A model generated the notes under the pieces. The model had not been told where the DNA came from. It saw only the letters and a program-made list of their open reading frames with translations, and did no database searches. Both the position numbers and the translations under genes were made by a program. Shown here piece after piece: positions 51,901 to 63,900 of a stretch of DNA of 64,000 nt (position 1 is its first letter; every line of letters begins with the position of its first letter). The stretch comes from Distichodus sexfasciatus. Its lineage: Eukaryota > Chordata > Actinopteri > Characiformes > Distichodontidae. The stretch covers positions 9,869,072 to 9,933,071 of the forward strand of contig JAVGVS010000004.1 in NCBI GenBank assembly GCA_032718565.1, read 5' to 3'.

Positions 51901-54900
51901 CCTCAGCTTTCCCCGAGATGTTCTCATCCCACCTGGAGTTTTCACACAGGATCAAAATTGAAGGTGTGTGTGCGTGTGAGAGCTGCATACCTGGGATGCT
52001 GTGTGTATGTGTTAGAGGTGTAAATATCAAGTCACAGTACAATATATAGATTCAATAAACAACTAGAGTGCGGACTGCAGTTTTATACCTTTAAAAACCT
52101 AGGAAAATCAAAAGATATGACGATACGTATTAGTTGATGAAATGATAATGGTTATAGTTCCATATTAGGGTTGGGTACCTTTCATATGTAAATAGATATC
52201 GGTACCGGTGGCTGGTGTTAAGTATATGTACTCAACGGTACTTCATTTTGATACATTACTCTGAATCTGTAATACCTGGTTTATATCGTCATAAAAATTA
52301 CAGTAATAATAAAAAGGCTCAAACTAATTTTAAACATTTCTTATGTTATTACAATATAAATTAATTACAGTTTTTATAAAAAATATCCCAGAACAATAAC
52401 TAAAACAGATAGATCACTAATTACCTAAAGCTGCAGTGGAACTTGTCGACGGTGTTGATTTGACGTTCTTGATGTTGATGCTGGCTGCAGTGGGGACTGG
52501 GGGCCTGAGTCCACCAAACACGTTTCTTTGCACTGAGAGCTATCAAACCTCGCTTCCAGAGCGCTTTTTCTGCACTTGTTGTTGCAAAGTTACGAAAACC
52601 GTCATCTGACTCTTCCGCGTTCATTTTCTATTTCATGTAAACGTGTTGCGTAGAGTTAAGAAGGCGTATAGCGCTCTGAATGCTGAAGCTCCTAAGATTT
52701 GTATTAAAAATAGGCGCTGCCAGCACAAAAACCATGCTTGGTGGACACAGGCCCCAGGAAATATATTTTATGTTTAACAAGGTCTTTCCTCAAGTTGGAT
52801 GTATTCTTAGCCCCAGTTCTGCATTTTGCGTGGCAAATGTTACATGTTGCGCTGCCTGCGTCAATTTTAGTAAAGTGCAGTCACACAGTCGAACGCTTTC
52901 GGCTTGTCGTCATTTTTTTCGGATGAGATTCTCCACGCATGCGCTTTCTTCCCCTGGCAACCGTTGTCATTCTAAACAATACTAACACTATAGCCTAAAT
53001 AGCAAATGGAAATTTGACTCCAGTAAATATCTATCTGTTTCGCTAAATGTAAATTGTATTGAAACACTGATAGCTGTTGATTAATTTAATCCTTTCACCT
53101 ATTTACTTATGTCCCGCTCAGCTCATGCACGCCACTGCTGATGAGCACGTGAATGTACTGCAATTTGGCACCGTTTGATTTGACGTGAACCGATACCCGA
53201 TAGTACCTACATAGTTTAGTAGGTACCCAGCCCTATTCTATAGTTATGCGGTATCGTTTATTTCATGGAACTGTTTACTGCAAAGTGTTTACAAAATGTC
53301 AAAAATTGGCCAGACCAATTCAATATGATATTATATTGATTCGACTGACGATGATTATATGTCTGCCGATGTCACAAAGATATGGGACGATATCATATGC
53401 TGATTTAACACCATCACTTCCATTCATATCACATCACAAAAATTGATTAAAATATCATGACATTTTAATTCCTGAGCTCAACCAGACATGAAAACCCATG
53501 AAAAATCTTAATCGTAAACTAAAACAGACCTCCTGTTCAATATAAAGGGACATATCTATGTTGTTACATCTCTATGTGTGTGACTTTTTTTAGAGAATTT
53601 TGGGAGGTTTAATCCTTTTCCCTCCTCCATGACCTTTAGCGGTGTACAGGCCCCACTGTGAGCGGCAGAAGAGGGAGATGGAGAGAATGCGAGAGGAGGA
53701 GAGTCTCTCTCTTCCCCACGACCTCGACTACCTCTCTCTTCCTGTCTCGCTGTCGGCCGAAGTCAGGGAGATTCTGGACCGAGCGCGGCCGAGTACGGTG
53801 AGGAAAATCCCAAATATTCTTGCAAAAGTCTCCAGTGGTGTTGTAGTACTCGAGTTTGGTCTCGGTCTCAAGACCAGTTTTTGAAAGTCTCGGTCTTATT
53901 TGTACTTTTTTGGACTCAGACAAAGAGGACTCTGGATTTTATTTTGAGACCAGGTGAGACCACGATTCACCGATCAATATCGATTCAAAAATTCGCGGAT
54001 TGATCTTTTCCTGCGGCTATGAGTATTGATGTGACGCGACCGCGCAAGGAAGGCTATAAAAACGCGAGACCGGCGAAACCGATACCAAATAGAGCCATGG
54101 CTGAAGCTGCTCCGCTCAAATCACCGTCTGGCCTAATTTTATAACCAAGCAAAACTAGTATTGACGCAAAGAAATCTCTAAATAAATCGATATTGAATCG
54201 AATCGAGAATTGAATCAGATCATGACCTTGTGAATCGGAATCGATTCAGGAAATCAGCAACGGTACCCAGCCCTAGAAATTATTTCTGAGTAATTCTGTG
54301 CACAAAAACTGAAGTAATTGTGTAAAAACGCATTAATTACATTATTCGCGATGTAAACACGGGTTAATGATCGCGACTCTCATATGGAACGCCATCATGC
54401 GCGATAATGTCGTCCAGAAAGGCCAGAATGAGTCCAAATCGGTCTCGGTTTCGGCCCTTCAGAGTCTTGGTCTTGTTTCGGTCTCGACACACTCTGGTCT
54501 CGGTCAGGACTTGGTCTCAGTTTAGGTGGCCTTGACCCCAACTCTGTAAGTGATTACAATTTACAATACAATTATAATCTTACCCTGGTTAATCCCCCAT
54601 ATACAGTGGGATATATGTAAGTCATAATAATTAATAATCTTTTTTTTTTTTTAGACATGAACATGGTTCCAATTTTCAAATCAGAAACATTACTAATCTC
54701 ACTTACAATGTGATAATAATAAATAAAAAATATTTCTCTGTTTATTTTCTATTAATAGTTTTTGTCTTTTTAAAAATTAAACATGCACACATGGTTACAA
54801 TTTTCGATATAGAAATATTTAAGTAACCAATCCCACTTTTTAAGTATTCTTTTTACTTTTTTATTGAACATGTACGCTAGAGGGTATGAGTGGAACCCTG

Positions 54901-55320
54901 TCGTTCATAACGTTATGGCTCATTCAAAAATGCATGTGGCCTCACTAGTCAATATCTTTCTATCTTTTATCATTTTTATCTGTAAATTTATTCTTAATCT
55001 CCTAAGAAAAGTTGGCGAATGCTAGAATTACCATGCAAACTGTGTAAGTGAGCACAAATTCCTTCAGTCAGAATAACGTTGCTACAGGTCCGTTCTCTAA
55101 ATCCAAATATTTTCGCTTTTCTGCTTCTTTCCCTCAGCTGGGTGCTGCCACGCGACTGCCAGGCGTCACTCCGGCCGCCATCGTCCACCTGCTGATGTAC
55201 GTGAGTCCAACAGGTCGTGGGAACAGGGACGAAGCTGTCTCCACAATAAAATGTCAAGCTGTGACACCCGAGCAAATGCGAGGGCAGGACGACCGAGAGG
55301 ACGCTGTGGTCCGGAACTAG
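45962..55320 (+). CDS. mto1: MTO1, mitochondrial tRNA wobble-uridine modification enzyme
   Basis: With GTPBP3, MTO1 makes 5-taurinomethyluridine at the wobble position of mitochondrial tRNAs; it uses FAD. Certain exons: 46907-47102, 47745-47944, 48069-48186, 48267-48565, 48664-48776, 49480-49670, 49762-49892, 50131-50335, 50945-51116, 51854-51963, 53640-53797 and 55138-55320 (TAG). All are in phase and give 691 aa from the ATG at 46907, the family's usual length. FAD motif [16 protein letters not shown], catalytic [10 protein letters not shown] and both GidA signatures ([28 protein letters not shown]) are present. The basic, acid-poor N-terminus ([18 protein letters not shown]) fits a mitochondrial presequence. 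A possible extra first exon, 45962-45997 ([12 protein letters not shown], donor GTAAAC), would splice in phase to an AG at 46894-46900 and move the start upstream; otherwise the gene starts at 46907. The last exon codes a divergent hydrophilic tail after [11 protein letters not shown]. Confidence 0.96.
47213..47350 (+). mobile_element. SINE family 1, internally deleted
   Basis: A-box-like 'GGTGGCATAACAGTTAGGGTG' joins directly to 'CTTCATGGATGGGTCAAATG' and the tail 'GTGCACTGTGTGCTGTGCTG'. mto1 intron 1. Confidence 0.65.
49950..50110 (+). mobile_element. SINE family 1, 5' part decayed
   Basis: 'GTTTAAATCCTGAACTAGTAAAG', 'ACCACTGAGGTACTCCTGAG' and 'GCTGTGCTGTGTTCACAATG' follow the family order. 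It fills most of the 238-bp mto1 intron 7 and ends about 20 bp before the exon 8 acceptor. Confidence 0.65.
52013..53574. mobile_element. hAT-like element split by a second hAT-like element
   Basis: Ends: TAGAGGTGTAAATATCAAG and TTGTTACATCTCTA. The flanks are GT-rich, with TATGTGT on both sides, so the exact target duplication is ambiguous. The right half repeats the family motifs seen at 10.2 kb (ATATCATATGCTGATTTAAC). mto1 intron 10. Confidence 0.6.
52167..53235. mobile_element. Inner hAT-like element with 8-bp target duplication
   Basis: Ends: TAGGGTTGGGTACC and GGTACCCAGCCCTA, clean inverted repeats. Flanks TTCCATAT and TTCTATAG agree at 6 of 8 bases. It lies inside the outer element at 52013-53574. 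A 66-codon minus-strand frame (52624-52421) is present but shows no transposase motif. Confidence 0.8.
53833..54546. mobile_element. hAT-like MITE (GGTCTCGGTCTC type) with internal insertion
   Basis: The left end CAGTGGTGTTGTAGTACTCG and right end GACCCCAACTCTG fit a common fish MITE rich in GGTCTCGG. About 53955-54280 is a second repeat (ATCAATATCGATTCAAAA ... GGTACCCAGCCCTA). The segment 54285-54400 is related to the insert in the Tc1 element near 32.52 kb (GCACAAAAAC.GAAGTAA). mto1 intron 11. Confidence 0.65.
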
Positions 55321-55546
55321 CTTTTATTTCTTTAAAGACTGTTGCTAGAAAATATAATATATAAAAAACTAAAATATAGAATATGTATCGGACCTGAAGA
55401 AAACCACACTTCAGTAAACCTCTAACCAGGACTTTGTATATATGACCATAAAACCTGGAATCTCGAGTCTACCTAGCGGATTGGTTAGTGGACATGACTA
55501 TGAGAAACTTCCTTCGAAAAACTGGGGGTGTGTGCTGCTTTTTTAA

Positions 55547-55552
55547 AATAAA
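55547..55552 (+). promoter_or_regulatory. AATAAA, probable poly(A) signal of mto1
   Basis: It is the first canonical signal after the mto1 stop codon, 227 bases downstream. It lies in the 337-bp gap between the two convergent stop codons, so the 3' UTRs of mto1 and the tectonic gene may overlap. Confidence 0.6.
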
Positions 55553-55657
55553 AGATACAACCCAGAAAAAATGTGTAAAAGTTTTTTTAAATAAATTATA
55601 CCAAAAAACATCGACTCATAAAATTGTTCTAAAATTGAATAAACTATAAACACGTCC

Positions 55658-58600
55658 TCACTCCGTGTCCAGTTCTCCCAATCCTCGGGTGAAGAAGGCG
55701 AAGGGGAACTTCCACTCGGGCTGCGGTTCAGCTCGCGGTGCTTCTGGGAGAACGGTGGTGTCGGAGAAGATCACTTCTGTGGTGATGGGGAGAGGAGAAA
55801 TGACGGGGCACTGGGAGGGGGGGAAAAAAGAGAGCGGGCTCTGAGAGGAAGAAGGGTGATAGAACCAGGACCGTTTAGTAGAGGTGTGAACCTTCATTGG
55901 TCTCATCAATTGGTTTACATTTATTCACATTGCAGCAGATCAGGCAGCCATAGTTACTGCCGGGATGTTCTTTTTAACTAGAATTTTTATGCCATGGCCA
56001 GAAAATCACCAATCAGTGTCATTATGATATAATCCAGACAAATGATTGGTGTTAGTTTATATTAATATTATATATTTATAAAGAAAAATAGAGAACGAGA
56101 CAGAGCGTGAGAGGAACAAGAGAGAGAATAAAGTCCCCAAGAGAGAGGGAGAGAGACTTGGACATCGAAAAAATGACTTGCAAACATCTCTGCTTATGCT
56201 CTTGTGAAAATCACCCTGTGCTTATGCAAAAACCTCTCGCCCTCATGTGAAAACCTTTAGACAATTCCTCTAGACAAATGCTCCATCACATCAGAGCTCT
56301 TATTCTGTCCAATATTTTTAAAAAGTATTAAAATCATCTATTTATTGTAACTGACGTATAACTTCTGACGTATAAGAGAAGATTATACAAAAATTCAGTA
56401 ATGAAGGGAAGTGCAGAGAGACCTTGACGACCTGACATCTGAACCGATACTTGGCACCCAGGATGTGGTTCTGGGGCATCGTCAGCAACCCCCTTTGAGC
56501 CCACAGCACCCGGATGGACAGGGCTACAGGCAGCAGGCAGCCGGTCTCACACTCCTCCACCTGGACACGAGAAGAGAAAGTAAAAAATAAAGTCTTATAC
56601 CAACATGGTTCACGTCCCAGTCCAATGGAAATTGTTAGGGTTAGGTTTAAATAAACCAATCACATCCAAATCACCACTTTCAGAAAAAAATGATCAATAG
56701 GGTTTTCGTTTGCCTGATGGAAATTGTAATTACGCATGCATGTTCAATACAAAAATAAAAGTATTTTATTAATTATTAAACATGTATTTGTATTAAATAT
56801 TTAAAATGAAACAAAAAAACAGAGAAAAAAACCCAAAATAAACTAATTGCGTTCTGGTAGTAAAATAAGTAATTAGTAAATATTCTTTCTGTTTTGGAAA
56901 TTGTAACTGTGTGCTATGTTAAAATAAATAAATAAAGTGGACTCAGAAAGTCTTTCAAATAAAGACTTTAAACACTGAAGGATGATCAATTTTTTTTTCA
57001 AGAACCTGATTATTTTTAACCACATTGGTGGATGATTAGTTATTTTTCGGAACTGACTGAATTCATTAATCATAATGGTGGATGGCCGTTTTTTGCGAAT
57101 TTATCGCTTACCGCTGGAGAATTGCCACACGTTTCCGTGACAACCCTGCTCCAGTCTGGCTGTGAGCCACCGGTCATGGCCACCATGTCTGGGCAGGCGA
57201 CCCCTCGCAGGACGGCGTAGAGATGAGATCTTAACAAGCTGCAGTTGCCAGAGTCAGACCTGTGGGGCAGAGGAGAGACCACAGAAACTTAAAACCGGCG
57301 GGTTGTATTGTTGAGTTAGTTGATGATTTGTTGACTGAAGTTGGCTAGCTGTAAAGCTGGGGGAGGATGTCACAGCATATATGTGGTGTGTAGGGTTAGT
57401 GTCAGTTTTCCAGTCAATGGTAACTTAAGTGCCTGTTTGCCACAATACAGACACCTTTTTTCGGGGGATAAAATTATTAACCCTATCAGCCGTCCTGTCG
57501 TGCTAACACTATCAGCTAGCTGCTGAGTGCTGCAATTAGTTAAATGACTGATAACTGATATGAAAAATTGGCTTTTTAGCTGGTCAAATTCCAACTCCCA
57601 TTATGCAGCTGATGCAGCTACCAGATTTTTATAATGGAAAAAGAAAAAAAGTGAGTAAATAAATAAATAGGCAGAGATTTTAACCCCCCACCCTCCGCCC
57701 AAAGTTTATCACAGTTTCTATACATACTTTTTGATTTAGCTTCACCTTTCAGACAGAGCATAACAATGGTGAATACTGTGCTTAATCCAAACACTTCATG
57801 CACAGATAAGACAAGGTAGTGTCTAGTTGTAGAGTCATTAACCTCTATTTAATTATGTGCAGTTAGGTTCCACAAATGGCACACATCAAGGTCATATTTA
57901 ATGGCAGATAATTTAGGAGCACTGACTAGTTGTGGTAAGCAATCAGACATGAATGGAACAGCACTGAGTTTTCTAGACACAAGGGAAACGCCTCCCCTTC
58001 TAAACTGCACACTGGCTATAAACAATGCATACAATATTGTGAAACACTGTCACTTATTTCACCTGGATTTGTTAAACATTTGTTTGCCTCATTTTTTGCC
58101 CTGCATCTATACATATGAAATTAAACAAAATTGCTTTATTCTGCAATGTTTTTCCTGCCTGATGCTAAGACAAAACTTACCTGAATGTGCAGCCGCTGAT
58201 AATGTTATATGTGAACAGGATGGGGTCACGGTTCATCGGGTCAGCCGAACACTCGCCTCCGTAAGCTAGGCCCGGAAGGGTCAGCTGACAACACGGTCAA
58301 AGTCAAGAATTCCTCCCAAACGTCAGTGTAGGTCTGGGCATCGTTTCTTTCATATTGCAACGTGATGCCATGCTTTTTTGTTGCGAACCTCGTCCAACAT
58401 CCAATGGAATGAATTTATTTGAATATACTGTATATTATTTTATAATCAATTATCTCTTAGATTGATTCGTCTACTAATGAATCTGACTGACTACTAGTTT
58501 TACCTGATGACAGTTGCCATACTTTGCAGCCTCTAACGGAATAAGTGAGGAAAAAAACATTTTCGCATGAGCCCAACATATCTTTGCTCGAGACCAAGAA

Positions 58601-60169
58601 GACATGTTTTGCCAGAAAGACTGACTCATAATTATTCATGCAATTGTTCATTCAGTCATTTTCATTACTCTAACCACTTAATCCCAGCCGATGTCTGGGG
58701 GGCGCTGACCAGAGCCTATCCCGGGAACAATCCTGGGCAAGCGCCAACACACAGCAGGGCATTCACATTCACACCATACGGGACCAATTTAGAGTCACCA
58801 ATTAACCTATATAGCATGCTTTTGGACTGTGGGAGGTAACTGTCCGGAGCCCTCGGCGGAAATCCACGCAAACACAGAGAGAGCATGCAAACTCCACACA
58901 GAAAGACCCTTTGGCCGACGCCGGACCTTCTCGCTGAGAGGCGGCAGCGCTAACCACTGCGCCACCGTGCCATCCTCATGTAATTATTGTTTTATTTCTT
59001 TACTTCATTTCCGTTTTTCCAATGTACTGACGTTAGGGAAATCTATGGTGAGCTGAATATAACAGGGAGGCTTCGTCGGGTGCTTTACTGAAGCATTGCA
59101 TTAGCGTCGCATATGCTGCAACCGCTATAATCAATGGAACTGGCTACCCTGATGCCGTAGCGGAGTGTAATGGCCCCCGTAAAATGCTCTGAAAACGCAG
59201 AAACAGACTGGTCTTCTATCTTTTTAACACGAGGTGTGAACTGCCCTTTTACAGAACGTGCCTGGTGTTGGTGTAATTCCCTCCCTTGGTATTACGCGCA
59301 ACCCTTACCTATGTGTGCAGCCACAGGAAATAAATTACTTGTGAACATATCTGCTTGTGCGCTCATAAAAACACCTTATGTTTACGCAAAAACCTCTCGC
59401 CCTCACGTGAAAACATCTTGCATTCACATGGACAGCATCTCATGCTCGTACAGAACACAGCTTGTGCTCAAACGAAAACGCCGCATGCTTGTGTTCATGA
59501 AAAAAATGTCGCACGCTCCTGCAAAACTTTATAAAGGATACAGGTTGGGCCTCTTCCCCGAACCAGCCAATCACAGGGGCCCCAACGGTCAAGCCCACCA
59601 ATAGCGAGCTGTGAGACGTGGGCGAGGGCGTGACCCTCTGCAATCCGGTTAACAAACGTCATTAAGAGAGCTGCATCAGTAAAGTATCAGTAAATGCAAG
59701 ACTAAAACGTTACCTGAAACTCCACGCCATGCTGCTGCAGGACCCGTGAGCCCAAACTGGCATCGGTTACGTCCACAGTTACTGTGGCACCGCTGATCTC
59801 CCCGGCACCAGTGTACGTGACCACGTACTGCACCTGAGACGAGCGGTGATGTAGCTATGGTTAGTGTCTTAAACTAACTTGATAAGGAAATTATATTTCA
59901 AATTGTACTGTGCTGACCTTTGATACGACGTTCAAGCACAAGCCGTTGTGGATGCTGGGCTCCGGAGGGATGGACGATGGGACGACCGGGACCTAACATT
60001 TAAAAAGAAGGTGAAAACCTACTACAAAAAGCAAGAACATTCAGCAGACTGTGAGAGAGAAACGGCGGCTCCAATATTAGCGATAAATATACCAATCTAA
60101 ATATATAAATATTAATAAATATATACACATCGAATGAAAAAATATTCATATAAATATTAATACTGATAC

Positions 60170-60230
<61 letters not shown>

Positions 60231-62632
60231 AATGATGACAAAGGATTAAAGAAGGACAAATGCTGTTGTGTTGCTGAGGTTGACAGCTCGATGGTGTTAC
60301 AACAAATTCTGTTTAACCTTTAGGAGCTGCTAAATCCTGAAAATGACTTGAAGTTAAATGGAAGAAAAAGAAAGGATGAAAAAGAAAGAAGGAAAAGGGG
60401 ATCAACAAATAAAAGCTGGGTAAATACTTCTGGACTCCAGAGGGATTTGGAAGTTAGAGCTGAAAATTGGTTACAGTTGAAAAATAGATGCTGATAAGGG
60501 GTGTCTTTAGCTGTTTCTGTTGATGATTGTTAAATGCAGCTGATCTGGTCAACACAGGAATTTTTGCATTTTGCGAGGAAAAGGGACGAAAAGAAGGAGA
60601 AAAAAGAGCTTGGAGGTGGCTGAGCTATTGACAATGAAAGTAACAGCACACGTCTTAATGGTCATTTTCAATTAGCATTTTCATTGAACTGTGCCTCTCT
60701 GACAAAAACTATGGCATGAATTAAATGCCAAAAAAGAAAGAAGAACAAGCACAGTTACACAGCAATCATCGTTAAACATTTATATTTTGAAAAAAAAAAC
60801 TTCAACCATATTATGAGTCCTGTTGTTATGTAGTTGGGTTCTAAATTCCTGTTAATACTATATCTTAGTGTGTGCATTCTTATATGACTAGTGCCGGGCG
60901 ATTCACGACTCACCCGGGTGAATCACCTGGATCCATTAAATAACTCATGAGTTACAAATCTGAGGTCTCCATTATCCTGAATCCATCGTGTCCTAACTAC
61001 ACCATGACTAAGATATAACCCCCATCACGTACATACCTCTTATAATAATTTCAAACTCATTACAAGATCAATACAGCCATAGCAGCAAGTATAGCTGCTA
61101 AAATGTCACAAGTTACAGTTCGTTTGCACCATCACACTCAAAAGAGGGATCCTAAGAACTTCCTACAGATTTGAATCCTCTTTGTAAACTACAGGACTCG
61201 TGTCAGTCGGATCAGTAGCGTGGCGTGAAGCACACACATTCATGAGTGAATTTGTTGATTAACTTCCTCTAGAGCCGGAATCACACAAGTGGGTTAGCGC
61301 TCCTCGAACCAAGCACCTTAGTTCAAAAGCCGCAGTAAAATCCAAATAAATTGCATTTTTAAAATGCATTATGCACATGCACATAATATGTTTTTTTCTT
61401 TTCTTAAAAAATAAAGTAAAAAATGTACAATTTGAAATTTGCAACAAAAACAGAGCTAAAAGAAGGATACCTCTACTATATTATGAATGGTGTCGTTATG
61501 TAGTTTGTACACTAGAGGGCAATACTGCAACTCTGTAGCAATTGGTTTGTATTGTGACAAATTTGGGGGTTACCATTAGATCCACCAGGTTCGGCACCGA
61601 AAGACGTGGAACCTGCAGTAAAAAGAGTCAAGGTTAGAGGTCAGGGGTCAACATCAAACAGGAATTAGATGCCGTTCAAAGTTCAGATGCAAACAACAAC
61701 CACCCTGAGGAGACTGAGCCCGGTCAGGAAAGATTGAGCGTCCAGACTGCTGCCCCTCCCACATGACTGCAAGGTGACGGGTCGTGAGCAGAACAACCAG
61801 CCGGAACGCAGGAACTCTGGCAAGGAAAAAGAAAGAGAAAAATCGTTGATATTCAACGATCAATCAGCCCATAGTAGGTGGAGATGTAAATCCTAAACTT
61901 TGCCACAATACAATATTATATCAACTCAACAGACAACAATTCAACATCTGCCAATATCACAAAGTCTGCTGCAACAAATGATGTCATAAAGTGGCATTAC
62001 AATATGTATGATGTCTGATCGGACGCTATTAGCTCATTGATCATCGAATCGATGTAGATCCATATATCCTTACTCCCCTTCCCATAGCATTGATTTAAAA
62101 TTAAAACACTGAGCAGACATATTGTAACTTTACTTTATAGTGCACAAGAGGCTTATAGCTTCTTTGTAATCAAATATCGCTATAACAGTGCTGTGTATAA
62201 TATCCAAATAACAATATATCACAATATTTTCGACACAACACAGCATATTAAACATAATTCTTAAAACACACTGTTTAATTTGAGCCCCAGGTTCTTGGTC
62301 TTCTGAGATAAAATGAGCCCTATCGTAATACTATGTTTTGCGGCGCCGCGAATATAATGATAAATTAGCATAAATATGGATTTTTTGCATAATAATAAGT
62401 AATAGTCATTTTAATTTGCTAACGGATATACGTCATCATATCACACACGCCTGCTAGAAAAGTACAATCTGGTCTTTGTAGACTGTAAAGAGTGTGGTAA
62501 TGAAAGAGAAAATGGAAAGGTACTCGCGTGATTGCGGTCCACGCAGTCGGAAGTGGCGGCTCCGGGTGCTGGTTGTCTGAGCGTGCTCACTACAGAGGTG
62601 CGATTGTAATATGCCAGAACAATGTCGTCCAC
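55658..62632 (-). CDS. tctn1: Tectonic family protein (best match TCTN1), last nine exons
   Basis: Tectonics are secreted or membrane-linked parts of the ciliary transition-zone complex with MKS/B9 proteins, needed for ciliogenesis and Hedgehog signalling. Nine exons join in phase on the minus strand: 62524-62632, 61704-61816, 61574-61612, 59918-59992, 59714-59833, 58181-58284, 57112-57259, 56423-56560 and 55658-55810 (TGA), giving 332 aa. Family-typical pieces are IVLAYYNRTSVV, FCSRPVTLQSC, VQYVVTYTGAGEISGATV, YGGECSADPMNRDPI and HILGAKYRFRCQVVK, with many conserved cysteines. The C-terminus (KFPFAFFTRGLGELDTE) has no transmembrane segment, which favours TCTN1 over TCTN2; TCTN3 is less likely but not excluded. 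The signal peptide and N-terminal Cys-rich region lie right of the window. Tail-to-tail with mto1. Confidence 0.88.
55877..55920. mobile_element. End fragment of hAT-like MITE (GTGTGAACCTTCATTGG)
   Basis: 'AGAGGTGTGAACCTTCATTGGTCTCA' equals the left end of the element at 29302. It lies about 65 bp upstream of the last tectonic exon. Confidence 0.55.
56170..56290. repeat. CATGCTC-TGAAAAC repeat, short copy
   Basis: Units such as 'GCTTATGCTCTTGTGAAAA' and 'CTCGCCCTCATGTGAAAAC' repeat about every 27 bp and match the longer array at 59335-59520. Confidence 0.5.
58650..58978 (-). mobile_element. tRNA-derived SINE (family 2), nearly full-length
   Basis: On the minus strand it begins 'GATGGCACGGTGGCGCAGTG' and has an A-box-like GGCGCAGTGGTTAGCGC. 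It runs through 'CTCAGCGAGAAGGTCC', 'CTTTCTGTGTGGAGTTTGCA', 'TTAATTGGTGACTC' and ends near 'GATTAAGTGGTTAGAGTAATG'. It lies in an intron of the tectonic gene. Confidence 0.75.
59335..59520. repeat. CATGCTC-TGAAAAC minisatellite
   Basis: About seven diverged units of ~27 bp: 'CTTGTGCGCTCATAAAAAC', 'CTCGCCCTCACGTGAAAAC', 'CATTCACATGGACAGCATCTC', 'CTTGTGCTCAAACGAAAAC'. Related units occur at 56170 and near 29850-29940. Confidence 0.6.
60169..60230. repeat. (CTAT)n microsatellite
   Basis: About 15 uninterrupted CTAT units in a tectonic intron. The rest of that intron (60.0-61.57 kb) shows no exon in either strand that I can recognise. Confidence 0.98.
61862..62300. mobile_element. hAT-like remnant in tectonic intron
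   Basis: It shares 'GAGATGTAAATCCTAAAC', 'CCACAATACAATATTATATC' and 'GCCAATATCACAAAGTCTGC' with 10.2 and 53.3 kb, plus 'GAATCGATGTAGATCCATAT' near 62050 in the reverse sense. It is heavily decayed. Confidence 0.5.
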
Positions 62633-63671
62633 CTGCGAGAAACAACACTGTTCAGCGCGATCCATCCTGAGAACATCCTACGCAAGTTGGCCGACTCTCT
62701 GGTCGAAGAAATGAAATTCTGTCACGAAAAAGCTTTTAAATGGTAGCTTCTCGAACTCCGAGCAACTTCTGATTAAAAGTAGTTAGCACTAAAAACTACT
62801 GGTTTAATTATATTCAAACTATTTCATTCAGTAATACTTAATATATGGATAATATGTAGGATACTTTTTATTTTTTAGAAATTTTGGAAAGTAATATTAA
62901 AAGTGAGATCTATACTTTTTAACAATGTAAAGTAAAAACAATAAAGTTTCAATGAGGTGTTGCAAGTAGAAAGTGTTTTGATAACGAGCCTATTGGTTTG
63001 ACTTCCATATCAACACAAATCAACACCAATCAGTAATATCTGAAAACAGTCGTCTTTGTAATTATATTTTTTCATTTTTTCAAAGAAAAAGTCTTCAAAA
63101 TTCATCTCCCAAAGGTAAAGGTACTTAAATTGCTATTTATGTTGACTTACAACTCTCAAATCTTACCAAGAATGCCCAAAATAAACAGTTTTATATTGTC
63201 ATTTAAACATAGGATTTCCCTATGTTTCGGGTCCCCCCAGAAACGTCCCAATCTCTGCTGTCTGGTTTAATAGCATCTAAATGACTTTAGTGAAACTTAG
63301 GTGTAAAATACTGGGTGTACGCCGGTGGATGCTAAGGATTACTAAAGATATCAAAAACAGACAAAACACTTTAAACACAATTTTCTGTTTTTCAGTTGGA
63401 AAAAGACTGGAGCGGGTAACCATAATTCAAACGGATGTATGTATCTTGACAACCACTCAAGATATGACTTGGACCAAGATATCATTTTAAAGCTCTTTTT
63501 CTCATCCTTCAATGGTATCGAAACCTCACTTTTGAATTTTGGGTCACTGCGACTCATTTTGCCAAATCAGGTCTCACATTAGACATCATAAACAAACAAA
63601 ACCCAAATAAACAATAGCTAATTAGTCATAATAACAGTTAAAAAAACCCCAAAAACACAATATTGACTTCA
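62633..63671. other. Tectonic intron, no exon recognised
   Basis: I looked on the minus strand for the cysteine-rich N-terminal exon expected for tectonics and did not find it. AT-rich, with no repeat family assigned. Confidence 0.4.
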
Positions 63672-63900
63672 GGGGCAGTTGGTAGCGCAACAGTTGGGAG
63701 TTGGTCTGTGATCTGAGAATTGTCGATTCATTTCCCAGACTTGTAAAGGTACCACTGAGGTACTCATGAGCAAGGTAACACAGCTCTCCGGGCTCTGCAC
63801 GTCAGCAACCCCCTGCGCCTTTAACAGATGGGTCAAATGCAGAGGTTGCATTTTGTTGTAGTGCACTGTGTGCTGTGCGCAATGACACATAATCACTCAA
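63672..63900 (+). mobile_element. tRNA-derived SINE (family 1), near full-length
   Basis: The head 'GGGGCAGTTGGTAGCGCAAC' (A-box-like) and 'GTCGATTCATTTCCC' (B-box region) are followed by 'GTACCACTGAGGTACTCATG', 'GATGGGTCAAATGCAGAGG' and the tail 'GCGCAATGACACATAATCAC'. It lies in the sequence upstream of the visible tectonic exons. Confidence 0.75.

Noticed and set aside
57901..58269. 122-codon plus-strand frame
   Set aside because: Antisense to tectonic exon 58181-58284 and its intron; the minus strand gives the conserved family sequence.
63672..63900. A functional tRNA gene
   Set aside because: A- and B-box-like motifs are present but no cloverleaf can be formed, and the sequence continues into a SINE body found in several copies here.
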